Shown one piece after another: positions 34,601-42,103 of a stretch of 64,000 nt of DNA (position 1 is the stretch's first letter; the number at the start of each line of letters is the position of its first letter). The position numbers and the translations under genes are program-made. The notes under the pieces are model-generated. The model had not been told where the DNA came from. It ran no database searches and was given only the letters and a program-made list of their open reading frames with translations. This stretch comes from Glycomyces luteolus. GTDB taxonomy: Bacteria; Actinomycetota; Actinomycetes; Mycobacteriales; Micromonosporaceae. The stretch lies in assembly GCF_027622875.1 (NCBI RefSeq), contig NZ_JAPZVP010000004.1:142217-206216 (forward strand), read 5' to 3'.

Positions 34601-36307
34601 ATGCCTGCTACGAACCAGCCTGCCCTGAATCGCCGGCTGTTCATGCACCTCGCCGGCGGCGCCGCGGTCGCCGCCGCCGGAAGCGCCATCGCCCTCGGCG
34701 CCGACCGGGCCGACCTGCTGCAGCTCACCCCGGTGGCCCAGAACCTGCCCCAGTCCCCGCTCCCGCCGCTGCCCGACCAGCTCGACGGCGGACGGGTCGA
34801 GCCGCCGAGCCAGGCCGTGCCCGAGCCGCTCGGCGAACCGGAGATCGAGTCGTTCGGGGCGCTCGAGGAGGGCGCTCCGACCTCCCTGCCGTTCACCTTC
34901 AACCAGAACGGCCACCCCGCCGTCATGGACCTGCCCGAGACCATGAAGCCGTGGCGGGACCGCCCCACGAAGTGGGAGAACATCACCCCGAACACCCAGC
35001 ACACGTACCTCGACGCCGACGGCGTGATCCAGTACCGGCCCGACTGGGACGTGCCCGGCTACGACCAGCCCGTCACCCAGATCCAGTTCGCCCTCGGCTG
35101 CATCACCAGCTACCGGAACGAGACCGACCCCACCCGCAAGGCGCTGTTCCTGAAACGAGCGAAAGCCCAGGCCGGACGGCTGCTCGAAACCCGGGTGGAG
35201 ACCCGCGGCGCCTGGTACTTCCCCTACCCCTTCGACTTCACCCACACCACCCACAGCGGCGTCGAGTACCAGGCACCCTGGTACTCCGGGATGGCGCAAG
35301 GCGAGGCGATCAGCCTCTTCATCCAGCTCTCGGACCTCGAAGGGGTCACCGAAGAGGAGCGCACGCTGTACCGCGCCGCCGCCGACGGCGCCTTCGCCTC
35401 GCTGCTCCTCGCCGACGACGGCACGCCCTGGGTGGTCAACCGCAACAGCGCCGGATACCTGTGGATCCAGGAGTACCCGGGCAACACGCCGGGCACGGGG
35501 GACTACACCTACAACGGCATGATCTTCGCGATGTTCGGCCTCTGGGACTACATCGACGCGACCGGCAGCGAACTGGCCATGGCGCTCTGGGACGGCGCGT
35601 GCACCACGATCGAACGCTACTTCCCGCTGCTGCGCAACCTCCGCTGGATCTCGTTCTACTGCCAGACGCACCGCATCCCGGCCCAGACGTACCACCAGCA
35701 CCACATCAACCTGCTCCGACAGCTGCACTGGCAGACCGGCAGCCCCCGGTTCGCCCGCATGACCGACCAGCTCACGGACGACTACCCCTGGGTCTCCCTG
35801 GCCACCGGCTCCAACATCGCCTTCGCCGCGGGCACCCACACCCTCTACAAGTTCGACACCGACTCCGACGGCGACTACGTGGCGTCGAAGAACGACAAGG
35901 AGCTCGCCCGCAAGACCGTCACCTTCGGCCGCGCCACGCAGGCCCCCGCGAACCGGCGCCGGCGGATCAAGGGCCGCGGGGTCTACTACCGCATCAACGC
36001 CGGCGGCTACGCGGGCTGGTGGATCGGCGAGAGCTTCCCGAAGTCCTACCTCGTCGGCGAGTACGTGCCGACCGTCTGCCACCCCGCCCGGACCCTGACC
36101 TTCCCAGCGAACACCGAGGTCACCTGCTACAAGGTCGGCACCGACGGACGCTTCAGCAGCAGCCGCGTCGTGAAGTTCGCCAACCGCTCCAACGCCCCCT
36201 TCGACCGCCGCTCGGTCGTCAACGGCAGGCCCATGTACCGCATCTCCGCCGGATCGCTCACCGGCTACTGGGTGTGGACCGGCAGCGTCACCGCCGACGG
36301 GAACTGA
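34601..36307 (+). CDS. Tat-exported D-glucuronyl C5-epimerase-family protein
   Basis: This 568-residue protein has a twin-arginine-like signal (NRRLFMHLAGGAAVAAAG, residues ~10-27), a Pro-rich spacer (~35-75) and a C5-epimerase-type alpha/alpha toroid (~130-430). Family motifs are WYSGMAQGEAIS, DYTYNGMIFAMFGLWDY and the later WISFYCQ. The C-terminal ~130 residues hold two related beta units, YRINAGGYAGWWIGE and YRISAGSLTGYWVW, an Ig/SH3-like repeat. The family turns D-glucuronate into L-iduronate in glycan chains or acts as a lyase-like enzyme. The ATG at 34601 has GGAAGGA 7 nt upstream. The substrate polymer is unknown. Confidence 0.8.
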   Translation: MPATNQPALNRRLFMHLAGGAAVAAAGSAIALGADRADLLQLTPVAQNLPQSPLPPLPDQLDGGRVEPPSQAVPEPLGEPEIESFGALEEGAPTSLPFTFNQNGHPAVMDLPETMKPWRDRPTKWENITPNTQHTYLDADGVIQYRPDWDVPGYDQPVTQIQFALGCITSYRNETDPTRKALFLKRAKAQAGRLLETRVETRGAWYFPYPFDFTHTTHSGVEYQAPWYSGMAQGEAISLFIQLSDLEGVTEEERTLYRAAADGAFASLLLADDGTPWVVNRNSAGYLWIQEYPGNTPGTGDYTYNGMIFAMFGLWDYIDATGSELAMALWDGACTTIERYFPLLRNLRWISFYCQTHRIPAQTYHQHHINLLRQLHWQTGSPRFARMTDQLTDDYPWVSLATGSNIAFAAGTHTLYKFDTDSDGDYVASKNDKELARKTVTFGRATQAPANRRRRIKGRGVYYRINAGGYAGWWIGESFPKSYLVGEYVPTVCHPARTLTFPANTEVTCYKVGTDGRFSSSRVVKFANRSNAPFDRRSVVNGRPMYRISAGSLTGYWVWTGSVTADGN

Positions 36308-36314
36308 ACACGGC

Positions 36315-36353
36315 GAAGCGCCCGCCACCGCGTTCAGCGGTGGCGGGCGCTTC
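36315..36353. terminator. Bidirectional hairpin terminator
   Basis: A perfect 17-bp stem (36315-36331 / 36337-36353) with a 5-nt loop lies between the convergent epimerase and sodN genes. Confidence 0.82.
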
Positions 36354-36373
36354 ACATGGAGACCGCGCGGGCG

Positions 36374-36784
36374 CTAGGCCTGCTTGGTCTCCCAGAAGAT
36401 CTTGGCGATCTCGTCGATCTTCGCGAGCAGCTCCTCGGCGACCTTCGGGTCGGCGGAGCCCTTGGAGCCCGAGGCCCCGGCCAGCTTCGTCGCCTCGTTC
36501 ACGAGCGTGTGCAGCTGCGGGTACTTCTCGAAGTGCGGCGGCTTGAAGTAGTCCGTCCACAGCACCCACAGGTGCTCCTTGACCAGATTCGAACGCTGCT
36601 CCTTGATGATCAGGGCGCGCATGCGGAACTCAGGGTCCTCGTTGGCCTGGTACTTCTCGCAGATGGCCTTGACGGACTCCGCTTCAATGCGAGCCTGCGC
36701 CGGGTCGTAGACCCCGCACGGCAGGTCGCAGTGAGCCGAAGCCGAGATCTGCGGCATGAGCCGCTTGAACAGAGGCTTGAACAT
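36374..36784 (-). CDS. sodN: Nickel superoxide dismutase
   Basis: This 136-residue precursor has a 17-residue propeptide followed by the Ni hook HCDLPCGVYDP. After cleavage H1, C2 and C6 bind nickel. The remainder is the usual four-helix bundle, with a slightly long Ala/Gly/Ser insertion near KLAGASGSKGSADPK. The ATG at 36784 has GGAGG upstream and gives the standard propeptide. The usual maturation protease gene sodX is not next to it: downstream lies a terminator and a convergent epimerase gene. Confidence 0.96.
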   Translation of the reverse strand: MFKPLFKRLMPQISASAHCDLPCGVYDPAQARIEAESVKAICEKYQANEDPEFRMRALIIKEQRSNLVKEHLWVLWTDYFKPPHFEKYPQLHTLVNEATKLAGASGSKGSADPKVAEELLAKIDEIAKIFWETKQA

Positions 36785-36972
36785 TGCCCCTCCAGCTTCT
36801 TCCAGTGGGTGTGATTCCATCGCCGACCCTACCTCTCCGAGCGCCGATTTCGGCCCGGCCCCTAGAGTTAGAGACCCAGCACAGTCCCGCACGAACACCA
36901 TGCTGGACAGTGCAAACGCCGTCGCCACCAGCTTCAGACCCGCAAGCGCCGCAAAGATGGAGGTCAATCCAG

Positions 36973-37935
36973 ATGCTCGCCGCCTACGCCAGCGCAGTGA
37001 ACCCCGCCGACCCCTTCGCCGCCCTCTCGGTGGGTGAGATCGAACCTCCGACCGTTCCCGAGGGCTGGACACGCGTCCCCCTCGCCGCCGCCTCGCTCAA
37101 CCACCACGACCTCTGGTCGCTCGCCGGCGTCGGCCTCCGAGCCGACCAGTGCCCGATGATCCTCGGCACGGACGCGGTGGGGCGCACCGAGAACGGCGAC
37201 CACGTCGTGATCTACCCCGTCATCGGGGACGCCTCACTCGCCGACGAGACTTTGGACCCCAAGCGGACCCTGCTCTCCGAAATGCACCCGGGAACCCTGG
37301 CCGAAACCGTCGCCGTGCCGCACCGCAACCTCGTGCCCGCTCCAAAAGGGTGGACCGCCGCCGAGGCCGCGTGCCTGCCCACCACCTTCCTCACAGCCTG
37401 GCGGATGCTCACCACCCGCGGCCGTCTCCCCGCCGAGGGCGTCGTGCTCGTGCAGGGCACCGGCGGCGGCGTCGCCACCGCCGCGATCCTGCTCGCCCGA
37501 GCCCTCGGCGCCCGCGTCTACGCCACCGGCCGCAGTCCCGAACGCCGCGAGAAGGCCGCCGAGATCGGCGCGATCCCGGTCGAGTCCGGAGACCGCCTGC
37601 CCGAACGCGCCGACATCGTCATCGACTCCGTCGGCGCACCAGTCATGGCCCACTCCATCAAGTCCCTCAAACCCGGCGGACGCCTCGTCAGCTGCGGCGT
37701 GACCGGCGGACCCATCGCAGAGGTCGACATGCGGCACGTTTTCTTCAAGCAGCTCGAGATCCTCGGCTCGACCATGGGCACCCGCGACGAACTGCTCGAA
37801 GTCATCCGGTTCTGCGCCGAACGGGAGATCAAGCCCGTCATCGACTCCACGTACGCGCTGGCCGACGCCGAGCGGGCGCTGCGGCGGCTCGACTCGGGCG
37901 AGGCCTTCGGCAAGGTCGTCATCACCAACGACTGA
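36973..37935 (+). CDS. Zinc-type MDR-family NAD(P)-dependent oxidoreductase
   Basis: This 320-residue medium-chain dehydrogenase/reductase family protein has the GroES-like domain (ASLNHHDLWSLAG) and a Rossmann domain with glycine loop VQGTGGGVATAAILLA (~159-174). The catalytic-zinc Cys is not evident (motif ILGTDAVGR), which suggests the quinone-oxidoreductase-like, zinc-free branch. It probably reduces an enone or quinone with NADPH; the substrate is unknown. The ATG has ATGGAGG 10 nt upstream. It is divergent from sodN by 188 bp. Confidence 0.85.
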   Translation: MLAAYASAVNPADPFAALSVGEIEPPTVPEGWTRVPLAAASLNHHDLWSLAGVGLRADQCPMILGTDAVGRTENGDHVVIYPVIGDASLADETLDPKRTLLSEMHPGTLAETVAVPHRNLVPAPKGWTAAEAACLPTTFLTAWRMLTTRGRLPAEGVVLVQGTGGGVATAAILLARALGARVYATGRSPERREKAAEIGAIPVESGDRLPERADIVIDSVGAPVMAHSIKSLKPGGRLVSCGVTGGPIAEVDMRHVFFKQLEILGSTMGTRDELLEVIRFCAEREIKPVIDSTYALADAERALRRLDSGEAFGKVVITND

Positions 37936-38068
37936 AGCGCAGTGCTGTAAGTACGACACTGGAGGCCCTTTCTGGCGGGTTCGCACCACGGGCGGGCCCG
38001 CCTGCGTTCACCCTGTAATGAATGTCACCGTCGAATGGGTTCGCGGTTGCACTAGGGGGAGAGCGGCC

Positions 38069-38563
38069 ATGTCGGTAATGGGTCGGGTCAAGGGCGGAAT
38101 CAAGTCCGCCGCCGGGAGTACGTGGGTCGTCACGAAGACGCTGCTCATCAGAATCGCGATCGCGGCCGCCATCATGGTCGTCGCCATCGCATTGGCGAGG
38201 AGCGGGGAGAGCGCCGCTTCCGAGACCGGAGGCGTGGAGACCTCGGGTACCGAGGCGCATCCGATCAGCGCGCAGCGAGCGATCCTCTCGGAGGGCTGGA
38301 CCGCCGAGCAGCTCTTCCTCTGCGAATACCGTGTCGACGCCACGTTCGGGGTCTCGATCTTCACCGAGACCGACTGGAGTTCGCGTCGTCTGGCGCGGCT
38401 GCTCAACGGCACCGAGATCGAGGGGTCCTGCACGTCCACCACGGGCGAGAAGTCCTTGGGCTGCCAGGGCCTCGAATGGGAGACCGAATGGATCCACGTC
38501 CGCCACGGCGACACGGTCGGCTACGCACCGGCCTCCTGTCTTGTCAGTGACGGCGTCTTCTGA
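38069..38563 (+). CDS. Membrane-anchored protein with Cys-containing extracellular domain
   Basis: This 164-residue protein has one membrane segment (LLIRIAIAAAIMVVAIALA) and an outer domain (~50-164). The outer domain holds four Cys, in LFLCEYR, GSCTS, LGCQG and ASCLV. Short strands such as WIHVRHGDTVGYAPASCLV recall bacterial SH3-like folds, which bind peptidoglycan. The ATG 38069 has GGGGGAG upstream; ATG 38018 is an alternative. I do not recognise a named family. Confidence 0.6.
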   Translation: MSVMGRVKGGIKSAAGSTWVVTKTLLIRIAIAAAIMVVAIALARSGESAASETGGVETSGTEAHPISAQRAILSEGWTAEQLFLCEYRVDATFGVSIFTETDWSSRRLARLLNGTEIEGSCTSTTGEKSLGCQGLEWETEWIHVRHGDTVGYAPASCLVSDGVF

Positions 38564-38633
38564 GCGAGCACGCTTGCGTAGCAGGCACAGCGTTTGAGGG
38601 GATGTGCTGCGGATCGGCGCCCAGGGGACGCAA

Positions 38634-38663
38634 AGCGGGGTCCGGCGGAAGCCGGACCCCGCT
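38634..38663. terminator. Hairpin terminator of sugar ABC operon
   Basis: A 13-bp stem (38634-38646 / 38651-38663) with a GGAA tetraloop lies 17 bp beyond the permease stop; on the minus strand it is followed by TTTGC. Confidence 0.78.
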
Positions 38664-38679
38664 CGCCGTGCATGGGGCG

Positions 38680-39570
38680 TTATTTCAGGCCGACGCCCGC
38701 GACGCCCTTGACGATCTGCTTCTGGAAGATCAGGAAGATGATCAGCAGCGGCAGCGCGCCGAGGATCGCCGCGGCCATGTTCTGGGCGTAGAACAGGCCG
38801 TAGCCGCCCGAGACGACGCCGAGGCCCACGGGCAGGGTCATCATCGACGGGTCGGTCGCGACCAGCAGCGGCCACAGGAAGTTGTTCCACGAACCGATGA
38901 ACGTGAAGATGCCGACGGCCGCCATGATCGGGCCCGACAGCGGGAGGATCACGTTCCACAGCACCCGCAGGTGCCCGGCGCCGTCGAGCTTCGCGGCCTC
39001 CTCGTAGTCCTTCGGGATCGCGTCGAAGAAGCGCTTGAGGATGAACACCATGACCGGCGCGACGACCTGCGGGAGCGCCAGGCCCCAGTAGGTCCCCGCC
39101 AGGTGCAGGTCGTTGACCAGGTCGAACAGCGGGATGATGAGCGCCTGGCCCGGCACCATCAGGCCGGCGATGATCGCGCCGAAGATGATCCTCTTCCCCG
39201 GGAACTCGAACCGCGAGAACCCGTAGGCCGCCGAGACGCACAGGACGAGCGTCAGGACGGTGACGATCGTGGAGACGATCGTCGAGTTGATCATCCACGT
39301 GAGGTGGTCGCCGCGTTCGAACAGCGTCCGGTAGCCCTCGAGCGACCAGTCCTGCGGGATCCAGTGGATGTCCTGGCCGAGGCTCGCCTCGGTCTCCACC
39401 TTGAAGGAAGTGGACAGCGCCCACAGCAGCGGCAGCAGCCACAGCACGGCCAGCGCCGCGGAGGCGGCGTACACGATGACGGCGCCCACCGAGGGCTTCC
39501 TCAAGCGGCGGCGGCGGACCACCGGCCGCGCCGACGGGGCGGCGGTCTGGGTCTCTTGCACTGCGGTCAT
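38680..39570 (-). CDS. Carbohydrate ABC transporter permease (MalG-like)
   Basis: This 296-residue inner-membrane protein has six segments and the EAA loop EEAAKLDGAGHLRVLW that contacts the ATPase. It forms the second half of the sugar channel. Start ATG 1 bp after the other permease stop, so the genes are coupled. No ATP-binding gene is in the operon; in actinomycetes one shared MsiK-type ATPase often serves many such importers. Confidence 0.93.
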   Translation of the reverse strand: MTAVQETQTAAPSARPVVRRRRLRKPSVGAVIVYAASAALAVLWLLPLLWALSTSFKVETEASLGQDIHWIPQDWSLEGYRTLFERGDHLTWMINSTIVSTIVTVLTLVLCVSAAYGFSRFEFPGKRIIFGAIIAGLMVPGQALIIPLFDLVNDLHLAGTYWGLALPQVVAPVMVFILKRFFDAIPKDYEEAAKLDGAGHLRVLWNVILPLSGPIMAAVGIFTFIGSWNNFLWPLLVATDPSMMTLPVGLGVVSGGYGLFYAQNMAAAILGALPLLIIFLIFQKQIVKGVAGVGLK

Positions 39571-39571
39571 G

Positions 39572-40516
39572 TCAGTCCTCCTTCCGGGAGAACAGCCGGA
39601 ACTGGAAGATGGAGATGATCAGGATGAGGATGAACAGCACGTATGACAGCGCTGACGCGTAGCCGATGCGGTAGCCCTCGAAGCCGGAGATGTAGATGTA
39701 GTGGATGGCGACCTCGGTGGCGCGGTCGGGCCCGCCGCCGGTCATGAGGTACATCTGGTCGAAGATCCGCAGCGAGGCGATGAGCTGCAGGACGATCACC
39801 AGGGCGGTGGTGCGCTTGAGCAGGGGCAGGGTGATGTGCCACAGCTGCCGCCACCAGGACGCGCCGTCGATGCTGGAGGCCTCGTAGACGTTCGGGTCGA
39901 TCGTCTGGAGTGCGGCGAGGTAGAGCAGGAAGTTGAAGCCCATCGTCCACCACACGGTGGTGATGACGACCGACCACATGGCGGTGTTCTTGTCCTGCAG
40001 CCAGAGCGTGGGCGCCGCGGCGTCCTGGATGCCGAGGAGCTGCAGGTAGTGGTTGAGCAGGCCGCCGTCGGGCTGGTAGATCCAGATCCAGATCATGGTG
40101 ACCACGGAGACGGGCACGACGAACGGCGCGAAGAACGCCATGCGGAGGAACCAGCCGAGCTTGCGGGCGCGGTTCACCAGCAGCGCGAGGGCGATCGCGA
40201 GGATCACCAGCGGCGGCGTGGAGTACAGGGTGAACTCGGCGGTGTTCCCGAGCGCGGCCCAGGCGCGTTCGTCGCCGAAGGCCTCGGCCCAGTTCTCCAG
40301 GCCGACCCAGCTCGCGGGGCGGCCGGTGAGGCTCTTGTCGGTGAAGGAGTAGTACAGGCCGAGAAAGGTCGGCCAGACGAGGAAGAGGGCGTAGAAGGCG
40401 GCGAAGGGGAGCACGAACCAGAGTCCTGCCCACTGCTTCTTCTTCGCCCCGTTGGGGGTCGGGGGCCGCGTCATCGCGGCCGGCGCCGCTGCGGGCGCCT
40501 CGGTGTTCACAGTCAT
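39572..40516 (-). CDS. Carbohydrate ABC transporter permease (MalF-like)
   Basis: This 314-residue protein has six segments, a Pro/Ala-rich N-terminal tail and the EAA loop YEASSIDGASWWRQLW. It partners the MalG-like permease. ATG at 40516 with AGGA 7-8 nt upstream. The 20-bp gap to the solute-binding protein gene shows a single operon. Confidence 0.93.
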   Translation of the reverse strand: MTVNTEAPAAAPAAMTRPPTPNGAKKKQWAGLWFVLPFAAFYALFLVWPTFLGLYYSFTDKSLTGRPASWVGLENWAEAFGDERAWAALGNTAEFTLYSTPPLVILAIALALLVNRARKLGWFLRMAFFAPFVVPVSVVTMIWIWIYQPDGGLLNHYLQLLGIQDAAAPTLWLQDKNTAMWSVVITTVWWTMGFNFLLYLAALQTIDPNVYEASSIDGASWWRQLWHITLPLLKRTTALVIVLQLIASLRIFDQMYLMTGGGPDRATEVAIHYIYISGFEGYRIGYASALSYVLFILILIISIFQFRLFSRKED

Positions 40517-40536
40517 GGGGAGTCCTAAAGCGCGTT

Positions 40537-41874
40537 TCAGTCGACCGGGTTGGGGAGGGCCAGCAGGGTCTCGATCCGCGACTTGATCTCCGCGAGGGCG
40601 TCCTCGGGGGTCATCTGCAGACCGTAGACCTGGTTGAAGATGCCGCCGGTCTCGTCGAAGAGGCGGGCGGCGGACCCGGAGAACCACGCGTCGGGGTCGA
40701 ACTGGACGTTCTCGACGACGCCCGAGTACTCGGCGTTGGGTTGCAGCGCCTGGTAGTCGGTGCCGTCGGTGACAGGCAGGTAGGCGGGGGTGTGGCCGCC
40801 GCCCTCGCCCCAGCGGAAGCTGTGCTGGAGCATCCAGGCCGCGTACTCGATGGTGGCGTCGCGGACTTCGGGGTCCCAGCTGTTGTGGCGGGGGAGGACG
40901 TACGAGTGGCAGTCGCCCTGGGTGCGGCGGTTGCCGAAGAAGTCGGGCATCTCGGTCATGGAGAACCACTCGGGGTTGTCCCCGCCGAAGAGCTTGAAGC
41001 GGTTGATCTCCCAGTTGCCTACCTGCACGAACGCCGAGGCGGCGTTCTCGAAGTTCGCCGCGCACTGGCCGCCGTCGGCGAACTGCGGGCACAGCCCTTC
41101 TTCCGACATCTTGTACATGACCTCGATGGCCGCGAGCGCCTTGTCGTCGTCCATCTCGTAGTCGTCGTCGGTGAAGGTCATCTCGCCGTCGGCCTGCCGG
41201 TACCAGGCCCAGAACTGGCGCCAGCCGCCGAGCGTGTCGAGGGAGGTGCCGTATTGACCGGTGATCTCCTTGGCGGCGCGGAGGATGTCGAAGTACGCCT
41301 CGACGCCGGAGGTCTCGATGAGCCTCCCTTCGGCGTCGAGGACGCCGATCTGCGCGCAGAGTTCCTTGTTGTAGTAGTTGACCAGGGCGTGCGTGTCGAT
41401 CGGGAGGGCGTACAGCTCGTCGTCGACGAAGCATTTCTCCCAGATCTTCTCGGGGAAGTCGGCCGGGTCGAGGCCGTGGGCCTTGAGTTCGTCGAGGGTG
41501 ATCGGGTCCAGGAGGGTCGCGGGCGAGACGCTCTTGAGCCGCGAGAGGTGGATGGTGGCGATGTCCGAGGCGTTGCCGCCGGAGGCGCCCATGACCAGGC
41601 GGGTGTAGAACGGGGTGCCCCAGCCGAAGGTGGTGGCCTCGAGGTCGATGTCGGGGTGCTCGGCCGAGAAGTTGTCGTGCATCTCGGTCATGACCGCGCC
41701 GTCGGCGCCTGCCAGGAGGTTCCACTGCTTCACGCGGGTCTTGTCGCTCAGCCCTCCGGCGACCGAGCCGCAGCCGGTCAGGCCGATGCCGGCGGCCGCC
41801 GCCGTGCCGGTGAGGAGTGCCCGTCTGGAAACTGCTGGAGAAGCGGATCCAGGTGGCGAGGGATGATTCGGCAT
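40537..41874 (-). CDS. Tat-type lipoprotein sugar-binding protein
   Basis: This 445-residue solute-binding protein of an ABC importer has a twin-arginine signal with lipobox (SRRALLTGTAAAAGIGLTGC, residues ~16-35), then a two-lobed sugar-binding fold with EYAAWMLQHSF near the end. The N-terminal Cys would be lipid-anchored outside the membrane. Sugar specificity cannot be read from the sequence. The ATG 41874 gives the short signal; an open frame extends further upstream. Confidence 0.93.
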   Translation of the reverse strand: MPNHPSPPGSASPAVSRRALLTGTAAAAGIGLTGCGSVAGGLSDKTRVKQWNLLAGADGAVMTEMHDNFSAEHPDIDLEATTFGWGTPFYTRLVMGASGGNASDIATIHLSRLKSVSPATLLDPITLDELKAHGLDPADFPEKIWEKCFVDDELYALPIDTHALVNYYNKELCAQIGVLDAEGRLIETSGVEAYFDILRAAKEITGQYGTSLDTLGGWRQFWAWYRQADGEMTFTDDDYEMDDDKALAAIEVMYKMSEEGLCPQFADGGQCAANFENAASAFVQVGNWEINRFKLFGGDNPEWFSMTEMPDFFGNRRTQGDCHSYVLPRHNSWDPEVRDATIEYAAWMLQHSFRWGEGGGHTPAYLPVTDGTDYQALQPNAEYSGVVENVQFDPDAWFSGSAARLFDETGGIFNQVYGLQMTPEDALAEIKSRIETLLALPNPVD

Positions 41875-41935
41875 CAATGCATCACTCCAATGTGATTCTT
41901 TGTCGTGGGGGCCGGTCGGGGGGTGGGCCGTGGAG

Positions 41936-41997
41936 CAATTGTTATCGTTCTCACCAGCCTGGTCAAGGGTGGACATGCGAAGAAAACGATATTGCAA
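41936..41997. promoter_or_regulatory. Paired operator-like sites upstream of sugar importer
   Basis: Two similar sites of the type GARAACGATA-N-CAAT lie in opposite orientation, at 41936-41952 (minus) and 41982-41997 (plus). Their spacing and position just upstream of the solute-binding protein gene suit a LacI- or ROK-type repressor; no such regulator gene is adjacent. Confidence 0.45.
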
Positions 41998-42026
41998 TGT
42001 CCGTAAAGTACCTTGATGCCGAAACG

Positions 42027-42036
42027 TTACCGGTAA
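42027..42036. promoter_or_regulatory. Perfect 10-bp palindrome
   Basis: TTACCGGTAA, flanked by imperfectly matching ACG and AGT, lies between the sugar importer and kgd. Possible operator. Confidence 0.3.
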
Positions 42037-42053
42037 AGTTACGGGCTCGAAAA

Positions 42054-42083
42054 AGCGGGAGCGGCCGATCGGCCGCTCCCGCT
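42054..42083 (-). terminator. Terminator of kgd with T-run
   Basis: A perfect 15-bp palindromic arm pair (42054-42068 / 42069-42083) is followed on the minus strand by TTTTTCGAG, a classic intrinsic terminator 21 bp past the kgd stop. Confidence 0.88.
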
Positions 42084-42103
42084 TCTCCCTGTCGTTCGTG
42101 CCG

